Assembly (NCBI RefSeq): GCF_900090305.1
Contig: NZ_LT607751.1
Span: 4,712,001 to 4,776,000, forward strand
DNA: 64,000 bases
Source: Micromonospora siamensis
GTDB taxonomy: Bacteria > Actinomycetota > Actinomycetes > Mycobacteriales > Micromonosporaceae
Reading direction: 5' to 3'
In this document: piece by piece, positions 34,102 through 41,236 of the stretch
How the letters are laid out: every line of letters begins with the position of its first letter
Numbering within the stretch: the stretch's first letter is position 1
The notes under the pieces: generated by a model
What the model saw: only the letters and a program-made list of their open reading frames with translations
Database searches by the model: none
Told to the model about the DNA's origin: nothing
Translations under genes and position numbers: made by a program

Positions 34102-35235
34102 GTGCACCGATCCCGTACGGCCGCGTTGCTCACCGCGGCCGTCACCCTCGTCGCCGGGGCGTTCGCCCTGGCCACCGGCTCCGACCCGGCCGCCGCGCAC
34201 GGTGCGGCGATGACCCCGGGCGCCCGGACGTACCTGTGCTGGAAGGACGGCCTGAGCGCCACCGGGGAGATCAAGCCGAACAACCCGGCGTGCGCCGTGG
34301 CGGTCGCCGAGAGCGGGGCGAACTCGCTCTACAACTGGTTCGGCGTGCTGCGCTCCGACGCCGGCGGCCGGACCGTGGGCTTCATCCCGGACGGCAAGCT
34401 GTGCAGCGGCGGCAACCCGGGCTACGCCGGCTACGACGCCGCCCGCACGGACTGGCCGGTCACCCACCTGACCGCCGGGCGGACGATGGAGTTCCGGTAC
34501 AGCAACTGGGCGCACCACCCGGGCACCTTCTACTTCTACGTCACGAAGGACAGCTGGAGCCCGACCCGGCCGCTGGCCTGGAGCGACCTGGAGGACCAGC
34601 CGTTCCTGACCGTCACCAACCCGCCGTCGATCGGCTCGCCGGGCACCAACGACGGGCACTACTACTTCACCGGCGCCCTGCCGGCGAACAAGAGCGGCCG
34701 GCACGTCGTCTACTCCCGCTGGGTCCGCTCGGACAGCCAGGAGAACTTCTTCGGCTGCTCGGACGTGACCTTCGACGGCGGCAACGGGGAGGTGACCGGG
34801 GTGGGCCCGGGCGGCGCCCCGTCGCCGACGCCCACCGGCCCGACGCCGACCCCGACCTCGCCGAGCCCGACGCCCACGCCGACGCCGACCTCGCCGAGCC
34901 CCACGCCCACCCCGACGCCGACGATGCCGGCCGGCGGGTGCATGGCGGTCTACAGGGTGGTGAACTCCTGGCCGGGTGGCTTCCAGGGCGAGGTCACGAT
35001 CATGAACCACACCACCCGCGCGTACGCGGGCTGGACGGCGAACTGGACCTGGCCCAGCGGACAGAGCCTGAACTCGGTGTGGAACGGCACGCTGAGCACC
35101 AGCGGGGCCGCGGTGACGGTCACCAACGCCGCCTGGAACGGCACCGTCGCGCCGGAGGCGACGACCACCTTCGGCTTCACCGCCAACACCCCGGGCGCCA
35201 ACACCGCCCCGACGGTCAGCTGCACCGGCCGCTGA
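34102..35235 (+). CDS. secreted AA10 lytic polysaccharide monooxygenase with CBM2
   Basis: 377 aa, GTG start with AAGGAGAA upstream. Signal peptide to about residue 32; cleavage before His33 exposes the copper histidine brace (HGAAMTPGARTYLCW). The second brace His is in NWAHHPGTFYFYVT (about 138-139). Aromatic and Cys residues match AA10 enzymes, which cleave crystalline chitin or cellulose oxidatively. A Pro/Thr/Ser linker (about 237-277) leads to a C-terminal CBM2 (YRVVNSWPGGFQGEVTI, WTANWTWPSGQSLNSVWNG), favouring cellulose. Substrate specificity needs an assay. Confidence 0.93.
   Translation: MHRSRTAALLTAAVTLVAGAFALATGSDPAAAHGAAMTPGARTYLCWKDGLSATGEIKPNNPACAVAVAESGANSLYNWFGVLRSDAGGRTVGFIPDGKLCSGGNPGYAGYDAARTDWPVTHLTAGRTMEFRYSNWAHHPGTFYFYVTKDSWSPTRPLAWSDLEDQPFLTVTNPPSIGSPGTNDGHYYFTGALPANKSGRHVVYSRWVRSDSQENFFGCSDVTFDGGNGEVTGVGPGGAPSPTPTGPTPTPTSPSPTPTPTPTSPSPTPTPTPTMPAGGCMAVYRVVNSWPGGFQGEVTIMNHTTRAYAGWTANWTWPSGQSLNSVWNGTLSTSGAAVTVTNAAWNGTVAPEATTTFGFTANTPGANTAPTVSCTGR
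34828..34927 (+). repeat. Pro-Thr/Ser linker-coding repeats
   Basis: Tandem CCGACG/CCGAGC hexamers encode PTPT/SPSP linker residues between the LPMO domain and the CBM2. The block PTSPSPTPTPTPTSPSPTPT is nearly a direct duplication of itself; the DNA is prone to slippage. Confidence 0.75.
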
Positions 35236-35243
35236 CCTGTCGG

Positions 35244-35276
35244 CCCGGGGCCCCGCGCGAGGCGAGGGGCCCCGGG
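35244..35276. terminator. bidirectional hairpin terminator
   Basis: Perfect 11-bp stem CCCGGGGCCCC / GGGGCCCCGGG with an 11-nt loop, between the convergent LPMO and asnB genes. Confidence 0.75.
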
Positions 35277-35278
35277 TC

Positions 35279-37240
35279 TCAGCGCACCATGCTGCCGACG
35301 ACCGGCTTGGTGAGCAGCGCGGAGCGGTTGCGCTGGATGCCCGGGTCGAGGGTCTTGGCGACGAAGATGGCGTGCCAGACGCAGAAGATCAGGACCGTCC
35401 ACACCTTGCGCGAGTTGTCGGCCTCGCCGCGCTTGTGCGCCTCCAGCAGCCGCATCGCGTACGGCAGGTCGACCAGCTCGCCGGCGCCGGAGGTGGCCAG
35501 CATGTGCCGCGCCCACTCGTACATCTCCCCGCGCAGCCAGACCCGGGTCGGGGTGGGGAAGCCGAGCTTGCGCCGGTTCACGATCGGCGGCGGCACCACG
35601 TCGCGCAGGGCCTGGCGCATGGCGTACTTGGTGGCGTCGGAGCGGGGCGGGATCTTCAGGTCGACCGGGACGCCGGCCGCGACGTCGAAGACCTCCCGGT
35701 CGAGGAAGGGCACCCGCACCTCCAGCGAGTGGGCCATCGAGATCCGGTCGGCCTTGACCAGGATGTCCCCGCGCAGCCAGGTGTAGAGGTCGACGTACTG
35801 CATCTTCGTGACGTCGTCCAGCTCGGTGGCCTCGGCGTAGATCGGTGCGGTCACGTCGGTGTAGCGCACCGACGGGTCGTACTGGCGCAGCAGCCGGCGC
35901 TTCTCGTCCTCGGTGAACATCCGGGCGTTGCCGTAGTAGCGCTGCTCGATCGGGGTGGTGCCGCGCTCCAGGAAGCTGCGGCCCTTGACCCCCTGCGGGA
36001 TCACCCGGGCCAGCGCGCGCAGCCCGGCCCGCAGGCCCCGGGGCAGCCCGTCGATGCCGGCCAGCGAGAGCGGCTCCCGGTAGATGGTGTACCCGCCGAA
36101 GAACTCGTCGGCCCCCTCGCCGGAGAGGACCACGGTCACGTGCTCGGCGGCCTTCTTCGCCACGAAGTAGAGCGGCACCAGCGCCGGGTCGGCGACCGGG
36201 TCGTCCAGGTGCCAGACGATCTTCGGCAGCGCGTCCATCATGTCCTGCGGCCCGATCTTGGTCGGGATGGTGGTCACGCCGAGGTGCCGGGCGGAGTCCT
36301 GCGCCACGTCGATCTCGGAGTAGCCGTCCACGTCGTAGCCGACGGTGAAGGTGAGGATGTTCGGGTTGAACTCGCGGGCCAGCGCGACCACCGCGGTGGA
36401 GTCGATGCCGCTGGACAGGAACGAGCCGACGGGCACGTCGGAGCGCATGTGCATCCGGACGCTCTCCCGCAGCGTCTCCCGGATCCGGTCGTAGAGCCGC
36501 TGCTCGTCGCTCACCGGGGCGGGCCGGAACACCGGCCGGTACCACCGGCGGACGTCGATGCGGTAGCCCGGGCTCCAGGTCAGGCACTCCCCCGAGCCGA
36601 TCCGGCCGATCCCCTTGTGCAGGGTGCCGGGCTCCGGGACGTACTGGAGGGTGAGGTAGTGGCTCAGGTTCGCCGCGTCCACCCCGGCGTCACCGGTACG
36701 CGCCGACGGCGCGAACGGCAGCAGCGCCTTCTTCTCCGAGGCCAGGTAGAGCCCGTCCGGGGTCTCCAGGTGATAGAGCGGCTTGATGCCGAACCAGTCC
36801 CGCGCGCCGAAGGCCCGCCGCTCCTGGCGGTCCCAGATCACGAAGGCGAACATCCCGCGCAGCCGGTTGAGCACCTGCTCGCCCCAGTGGTGGTAGCCGG
36901 CGACGATCACCTCGCCGTCACCGGCGGTGGCGAACCGGGCGCCGAAGTCCTGGATCAGCTCGTCGCGCAGCTCCACGTAGTTGTAGATCTCGCCGTTGTA
37001 GGTGAGCAGGTAGCGGCCGTCGGCGTACGACAGCGGCTCGTGGCTGGACTCCACGTCGATGATCGCCAGCCGCTTGTGGCCGAAGACCACGTCGGTGCGG
37101 CGGCCGGTGGTGTCACCGACCACCTCCACCCCGGTCTCGTCGGGGCCGCGGTGATGCAGGCACTCCAGCGCCTCGGCGACGGCGTCCCGCCGGTTTGCCG
37201 CGTTTCCGTGCGCACTGAAAAATGCCAGAAGTCCACACAT
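35279..37240 (-). CDS. asnB: asparagine synthetase (glutamine-hydrolysing)
   Basis: 653 aa from ATG 37240, so that the N-terminal nucleophile is Cys2 (MCGLLAFF); an upstream frame start at 37261 would bury it. The glutaminase domain (1-220) has the RGPDETG loop, and the synthetase domain contains the PP-loop SSGIDST near residue 270 and a conserved GEGADEFFGGY. It converts aspartate and glutamine to asparagine in the cytoplasm. The upstream DNA is A/T-rich for this genome (TAAAAATT), a promoter-like sequence. No partner biosynthetic genes are next to it. Confidence 0.95.
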   Translation of the reverse strand: MCGLLAFFSAHGNAANRRDAVAEALECLHHRGPDETGVEVVGDTTGRRTDVVFGHKRLAIIDVESSHEPLSYADGRYLLTYNGEIYNYVELRDELIQDFGARFATAGDGEVIVAGYHHWGEQVLNRLRGMFAFVIWDRQERRAFGARDWFGIKPLYHLETPDGLYLASEKKALLPFAPSARTGDAGVDAANLSHYLTLQYVPEPGTLHKGIGRIGSGECLTWSPGYRIDVRRWYRPVFRPAPVSDEQRLYDRIRETLRESVRMHMRSDVPVGSFLSSGIDSTAVVALAREFNPNILTFTVGYDVDGYSEIDVAQDSARHLGVTTIPTKIGPQDMMDALPKIVWHLDDPVADPALVPLYFVAKKAAEHVTVVLSGEGADEFFGGYTIYREPLSLAGIDGLPRGLRAGLRALARVIPQGVKGRSFLERGTTPIEQRYYGNARMFTEDEKRRLLRQYDPSVRYTDVTAPIYAEATELDDVTKMQYVDLYTWLRGDILVKADRISMAHSLEVRVPFLDREVFDVAAGVPVDLKIPPRSDATKYAMRQALRDVVPPPIVNRRKLGFPTPTRVWLRGEMYEWARHMLATSGAGELVDLPYAMRLLEAHKRGEADNSRKVWTVLIFCVWHAIFVAKTLDPGIQRNRSALLTKPVVGSMVR

Positions 37241-37350
37241 ACCAGGAATTTTTACACGCAAATCGGACCCGCGAGGCCGCCTCGGCAGACCCGCCCAAAG
37301 CCGTGCGCGGTAGCGTCTGGTCCAGCAACGAGGCGACAGGGAGGCGGATC

Positions 37351-38832
37351 ATGGCCGAGGAGCGGGCCCAGGGGAAGCCGGCGGACGGCACCGAATCGCA
37401 CGACCCGGACTTCCCGGAGGCGTTCCTGGCCTTCATGCGGCAGGGCTGGCGGGACACCGAACTGCCGGTCGGACCCCGACCCGAGGTGCCCAACCACGCC
37501 AAGCGCCGCGCCGCGCTCTCCGCGGCGTTCCCCGGAGAGACCCTGGTCATCCCGACCGGCGGCGAGAAGGTACGCGCCAACGACACCGACCACCCGTTCC
37601 GGCCCGGCAGCGACTTCGCGTACCTGACCGGCGACCTGGACCCGGACAGCGTGCTGGTGCTGCGGCCCAACGGCTCGGGCCACGACGCGGTGCTCTACAT
37701 GCGTCCCCGCTCGTCCCGGGTGACCGACGAGTTCTTCCGCAGCCGCAACGGCGAGCTGTGGGTGGGCCGGCGGCACACGCTGAGCGAGAAGTCGACCGAG
37801 CTGGGCCTGCCCACCGCCGACCTGACCGAGCTGGAGGGCGCGCTGGCCGACTGCGCTCCGGGGCGTACCCGGGTGCTGCGCGGTTTCGACGCGCGGGTGG
37901 ACGCGGCCGTGCGTCCCTACGACGGCGCCCGCGCCGAGGGTCAGCCGGCCCGCGACCGGGAGCTGGCCATCGCCATCTCGGAACTCAAGCTGGTCAAGGA
38001 CGAGTGGGAGATCGCCCAGCTCCAGGAGGCGTGCGACGCCACCGTGCGGGGCTTCGAGGACGTGGCCCGGGCACTGCCGGCCGACCGCCGGGTCTCCGAG
38101 CGGCTGCTGGAGGGGATCTTCGCGCTGCGGGCCCGGCACGACGGCAACGACGTCGGCTACGGCTCGATCGTCGGGGCCGGCGAGCACGCGACGATCCTGC
38201 ACTGGGTGCACAACCACGGCGCCACCCGCCCGGGTGAGCTGCTGCTGATGGACATGGGCGTGGAGAACCGCAACCTCTACACCGCCGACGTCACCCGGGT
38301 GCTGCCCGTCGACGGCCGCTTCACCCCGTTGCAGCGCCAGGTGTACGACGCCGTCCACACCGCCCAGCAGGCGGCCATCGACATCATCCGGCCCGGTGTG
38401 GCGTTCAAGGACGTGCACCTGACCGCGATGCGGGTGCTGGCCGAGGCGCTGAAGGACCTGGGCCTGCTGCCGGTGAGCGTGGACGAGGCGATGGACCCGG
38501 CCTCGACCGTCTACCGCCGCTGGACGCTGCACGGCACCAGCCACATGCTCGGCATCGACGTGCACGACTGCGCCAACGCCCGTAAGGAGAACTACCGGGA
38601 CGGCGCGCTCGGCGAGGGCTACGTGCTGACCGTCGAGCCGGGGCTCTACTTCCAGCCCGAGGACGAGCTGGTACCGGAGGAGCTGCGCGGCATCGGCGTC
38701 CGCATCGAGGACGACATCCTGGTGACCGCGACCGGTTCGGTGAACCTCTCCGCCGGCCTGCCGCGCCGCTCCGACGAGGTGGAGACCTGGCTGGCCGAGC
38801 AGCGCGAGGCAGGCCCCCGCCTGCCCGGCTGA
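37351..38832 (+). CDS. aminopeptidase P family metallo-aminopeptidase
   Basis: 493 aa. ATG 37351 has GGGAGG 7 nt upstream. The N-terminal creatinase-like domain includes RKR-rich FPGETLVIPTGGEKVRANDTDHPFRPGSDFAYLTG. The C-terminal pita-bread domain has the dinuclear metal ligands: DMGVENRNLYTADVTRV (two Asp), HGTSHMLGIDVHD (His), TVEPGLYF (Glu) and GVRIEDD (Glu). It removes N-terminal residues before proline. Cytoplasmic, no signal peptide. It is divergent from asnB. A large hairpin follows. Confidence 0.95.
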   Translation: MAEERAQGKPADGTESHDPDFPEAFLAFMRQGWRDTELPVGPRPEVPNHAKRRAALSAAFPGETLVIPTGGEKVRANDTDHPFRPGSDFAYLTGDLDPDSVLVLRPNGSGHDAVLYMRPRSSRVTDEFFRSRNGELWVGRRHTLSEKSTELGLPTADLTELEGALADCAPGRTRVLRGFDARVDAAVRPYDGARAEGQPARDRELAIAISELKLVKDEWEIAQLQEACDATVRGFEDVARALPADRRVSERLLEGIFALRARHDGNDVGYGSIVGAGEHATILHWVHNHGATRPGELLLMDMGVENRNLYTADVTRVLPVDGRFTPLQRQVYDAVHTAQQAAIDIIRPGVAFKDVHLTAMRVLAEALKDLGLLPVSVDEAMDPASTVYRRWTLHGTSHMLGIDVHDCANARKENYRDGALGEGYVLTVEPGLYFQPEDELVPEELRGIGVRIEDDILVTATGSVNLSAGLPRRSDEVETWLAEQREAGPRLPG

Positions 38833-38847
38833 GCCTTCGACGCCCCT

Positions 38848-38898
38848 CGACGGGCCCCGAGCACCGGCGTTTCTCACGCCGGAGCCCGGGGCCCGTCG
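38848..38898 (+). terminator. long hairpin terminator after the aminopeptidase gene
   Basis: CGACGGGCCCCGAGCACCGG... pairs with ...CCGGAGCCCGGGGCCCGTCG around a TTCTC loop with one interruption. It ends the aminopeptidase P transcript before the beta-helix locus. Confidence 0.75.
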
Positions 38899-38967
38899 TC
38901 GTTGCGCGCTGTCCGCCGGTCCATCCGTTCTTGACCGCTTACGCGGGGTTTCCTCGTATTCGCCTTT

Positions 38968-39083
38968 CTTGCGAGGATCGTTCTCATACGGTAGCGATCA
39001 GAGGCTGCAACCGATTTGTGGCTGGTCGCGCCCCTTCGGGCAGCGCGGCCCCGTCTGGTAGCACGAGAGGGCGGAAGGCTCTG
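38968..39083 (+). promoter_or_regulatory. promoter and conserved 5' leader of beta-helix gene 1
   Basis: CATACGGT with the -10 box TACGGT at 38987-38992; 11 nt later a hairpin GCTGCAA-CCGAT-TTGTGGC at 39004-39022 whose stem is kept by two G-U pairs. A second GC-rich hairpin (GGTCGCGC...GCGCGGCC) and a purine-rich stretch lead to the ATG at 39084. No -35 box is found. The same layout precedes the two paralogues. Confidence 0.7.
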
Positions 39084-40910
39084 ATGTCCAACGACGTAAC
39101 CACTTCCGACGGCGGGACGCACACCGTTCCGCCGGTGCGGAGACGGCGGGCGCTCTGGGTCGCCACCGGCGTGGCCGGGCTGACCGGCGTCGTCGGCCTG
39201 GCGGCCCTGGGCGGCCTCGCCGCACGCGAGAACAAGGCCGACGACGCCCAGCAACGGGCGGACCAGCAGGCCGCCACGGCCCGGCAGAACGTGAGCGACG
39301 CGGGCCCGGGCGCCGAGGAGGCCGCGAAGGACGACACCCGCCGGGGCTCCGACTGGGACGCGCGGGAGGCCAAGGACCGCTACGACGCCAAGGACGAGCA
39401 CGGCCGGGTGCGGGAGGTCCCCTGCGACGACGACAAGCTGGTCGAGGCGCTCGACCTGGCCAACCGGGACCACGGCGGCACGATCAAGCTGGCCGAGCAC
39501 TGCACCTACGAGCTGGACTTCGCCGACAAGAAGTCCGGCGGCGCGCTGCCGACCATCAAGCAGGAGATCACCATCAAGGGCAACGACGCCACCATCAAGC
39601 GCGACTCCGAGGACGCCTTCCGGCTCTTCCGGGTCGCCGACGGCGGCGACCTGACCCTGAAGGACCTCACCCTGACCGGCGGCAACGCCGCCGAGTTCAA
39701 GTACGGGCAGATCCCGGGTGGACCGGGTGTTCCGGGCGGCGCGGGGGGCGCCTCGGCGGCGCCCTCGTACGCGAAGCCGCAGACCAAGGAGGGCGAGGCC
39801 GACGGCGGCGCCCTGCTGGTCGAGCACGGCGGCAGCGCCCACCTCAAGAAGGTCACCCTGACCCGCAACAACGCCGAGGGCAACGGCGGCGCCATCGCCA
39901 ACTACGGCCGGGTCGACATCGAACACAGCAAGATCGCCGACAACCACGCCCGCGAGAACGGCGGCGGCATCTTCAACCTCGGCCTGCTCCACGTCGAGGA
40001 CTCGAAGATCGTCAACAACACCGCCGGCGAGAACGGCGGCGGCGTCGCCAACGGCCGCGGCAAGGACCGCAAGGGCGGGTACCCGTTCGTCGAGGGTCGC
40101 GACAAGGTTGGCAGCGTCGAGATCGTCGACACCTCCGTCGAGGGCAACCGGGCCGACCGCAACGGCGGTGGCGTATTCAGCTCCGGCGGCTTCGTCAAGA
40201 TCACCGGCGAGGGACGGGACCACGAGGGCGGCTGGGGCGGCGGCGCGGCCGACGCCGGACAGGACCAGCGTGGCGACCACCGGTACGCCGCCCAGGCGGT
40301 CGTCAAGGGCAACAACGCCTGCGACAGCGGCGGCGGAATCTACGCCCACCACACCGACCTGGACCTGCGCCATGTCCTCGTCGTGAAGAACCACGCCGGC
40401 CAGGACGGCGGCGGCATCGTCGTCATCGGCGACGAACGCCGGAAGGCCACGGCCCCCGGCGGGGAGGGCGGGCACACGAGCGCGACGGTCGCGGACAGCG
40501 CCGTCGTCGAGAACACCGCCGGACGCTTCGGCGGCGGCATCTTCAACGGTGAGCCGGTGGAACTGCGCACCCTTCCCACCACCATGGCGGCCCTGGACGG
40601 ACCGCGGGACGGGGAGCACAACAGCGTTCGGCTGACCCTGCGCGACACCTGGATCAAGGGCAACACCGCCGTCAACGGCGGCGGCATCTTCACCAACGCG
40701 GGCACGGTGACCCTCAGCAGGACGAAGGTCACCGAGAACACCGCCACCGGCGTCAAGGAACACTGGTTCGCCGGCGGCCTCGACGTCAGCTTCCGGCTGG
40801 CGGGCGGGATCCTGAACGACGGTGGCGAGGTCCGGCTCGACGACGAGTCGACCGTGACCGACAACGACCCGAGCAACTGCGCGGGCACCGTCGAGAACTG
40901 CTTCCACTGA
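39084..40910 (+). CDS. secreted Pmp-like right-handed beta-helix protein 1
   Basis: 608 aa. Basic RRRRALW is followed by a hydrophobic signal/anchor (about 22-46). After a charged region comes a long repeat domain with NGGGI/V-F/A/N motifs (NGGAIANYG, NGGGIFNLG, NGGGVANG, NGGGVFSSG, SGGGIYAH, DGGGIVV, FGGGIFNG, NGGGIFTNAG), the spacing seen in polymorphic-outer-membrane-protein-like beta-helices. A 303-bp block is almost identical to the next gene. It ends NCAGTVENCFH. The function is unknown; surface adhesion or matrix roles are inferred. Confidence 0.85.
   Translation: MSNDVTTSDGGTHTVPPVRRRRALWVATGVAGLTGVVGLAALGGLAARENKADDAQQRADQQAATARQNVSDAGPGAEEAAKDDTRRGSDWDAREAKDRYDAKDEHGRVREVPCDDDKLVEALDLANRDHGGTIKLAEHCTYELDFADKKSGGALPTIKQEITIKGNDATIKRDSEDAFRLFRVADGGDLTLKDLTLTGGNAAEFKYGQIPGGPGVPGGAGGASAAPSYAKPQTKEGEADGGALLVEHGGSAHLKKVTLTRNNAEGNGGAIANYGRVDIEHSKIADNHARENGGGIFNLGLLHVEDSKIVNNTAGENGGGVANGRGKDRKGGYPFVEGRDKVGSVEIVDTSVEGNRADRNGGGVFSSGGFVKITGEGRDHEGGWGGGAADAGQDQRGDHRYAAQAVVKGNNACDSGGGIYAHHTDLDLRHVLVVKNHAGQDGGGIVVIGDERRKATAPGGEGGHTSATVADSAVVENTAGRFGGGIFNGEPVELRTLPTTMAALDGPRDGEHNSVRLTLRDTWIKGNTAVNGGGIFTNAGTVTLSRTKVTENTATGVKEHWFAGGLDVSFRLAGGILNDGGEVRLDDESTVTDNDPSNCAGTVENCFH
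39366..39668 (+). repeat. near-identical coding block shared with gene 2
   Basis: This 303-bp segment differs from 41480-41782 at only two internal positions (both silent: CGG/CGC and CTG/CTC) plus the last base, far above the divergence elsewhere in the two genes. Confidence 0.9.
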
Positions 40911-40933
40911 ACGAACCACCACATAGCGCGGGT

Positions 40934-40969
40934 GGTCCCTCTCCGCCGCCGAGCCGGCGGAGAGGGACC
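40934..40969 (+). terminator. hairpin after beta-helix gene 1
   Basis: Perfect 15-bp stem GGTCCCTCTCCGCCG / CGGCGGAGAGGGACC with a 6-nt loop, shortly after the stop codon. Confidence 0.75.
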
Positions 40970-41079
40970 GCCGGCCCCGTCCGGCCCGGTGCGGTCCGCG
41001 GCCTTTCCGCCGTCCAGCACCCGCTTCGGACCGATCCGGTACGACCCCGCACCACCGTCCGCCCTCCGCCCCGCTGCGG

Positions 41080-41106
41080 CCCCACATCCCCAATGTGGGG
41101 TTTTTT
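41080..41106 (+). terminator. canonical intrinsic terminator with U-tract
   Basis: CCCCACAT-CCCCA-ATGTGGGG followed by six T. It is the only hairpin in the window with a full U-tract, just before the second beta-helix promoter. Confidence 0.9.
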
Positions 41107-41119
41107 CGCATAACGGCAC

Positions 41120-41236
41120 ATGGTGAAGAAGGCTCTCATACGGTGTTGTTCAGCAGCTACAACCGATTTGTAGCGAAGGCCGCCTCGCTGTGGCGAAGCG
41201 ACCTTGTCAGGTACAAGGAGAGGGCAGAGAGCTCCG
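41120..41236 (+). promoter_or_regulatory. promoter and conserved 5' leader of beta-helix gene 2
   Basis: TCTCATACGGT (-10 TACGGT at 41139-41144), 11 nt, then GCTACAA-CCGAT-TTGTAGC at 41156-41174 (7-bp perfect stem), a second hairpin region, and AAGGAGAGGGCAGAG before ATG 41237. The 11-nt distance and 85-86 nt leader length equal those of genes 1 and 3. Confidence 0.75.

Larger units (their letters stand above)
40911..41236. other. intergenic region between beta-helix genes 1 and 2
   Basis: 326 bp holding two successive terminator hairpins, then the second promoter-leader unit. No gene seen. The layout is terminator-terminator-promoter-leader. Confidence 0.6.
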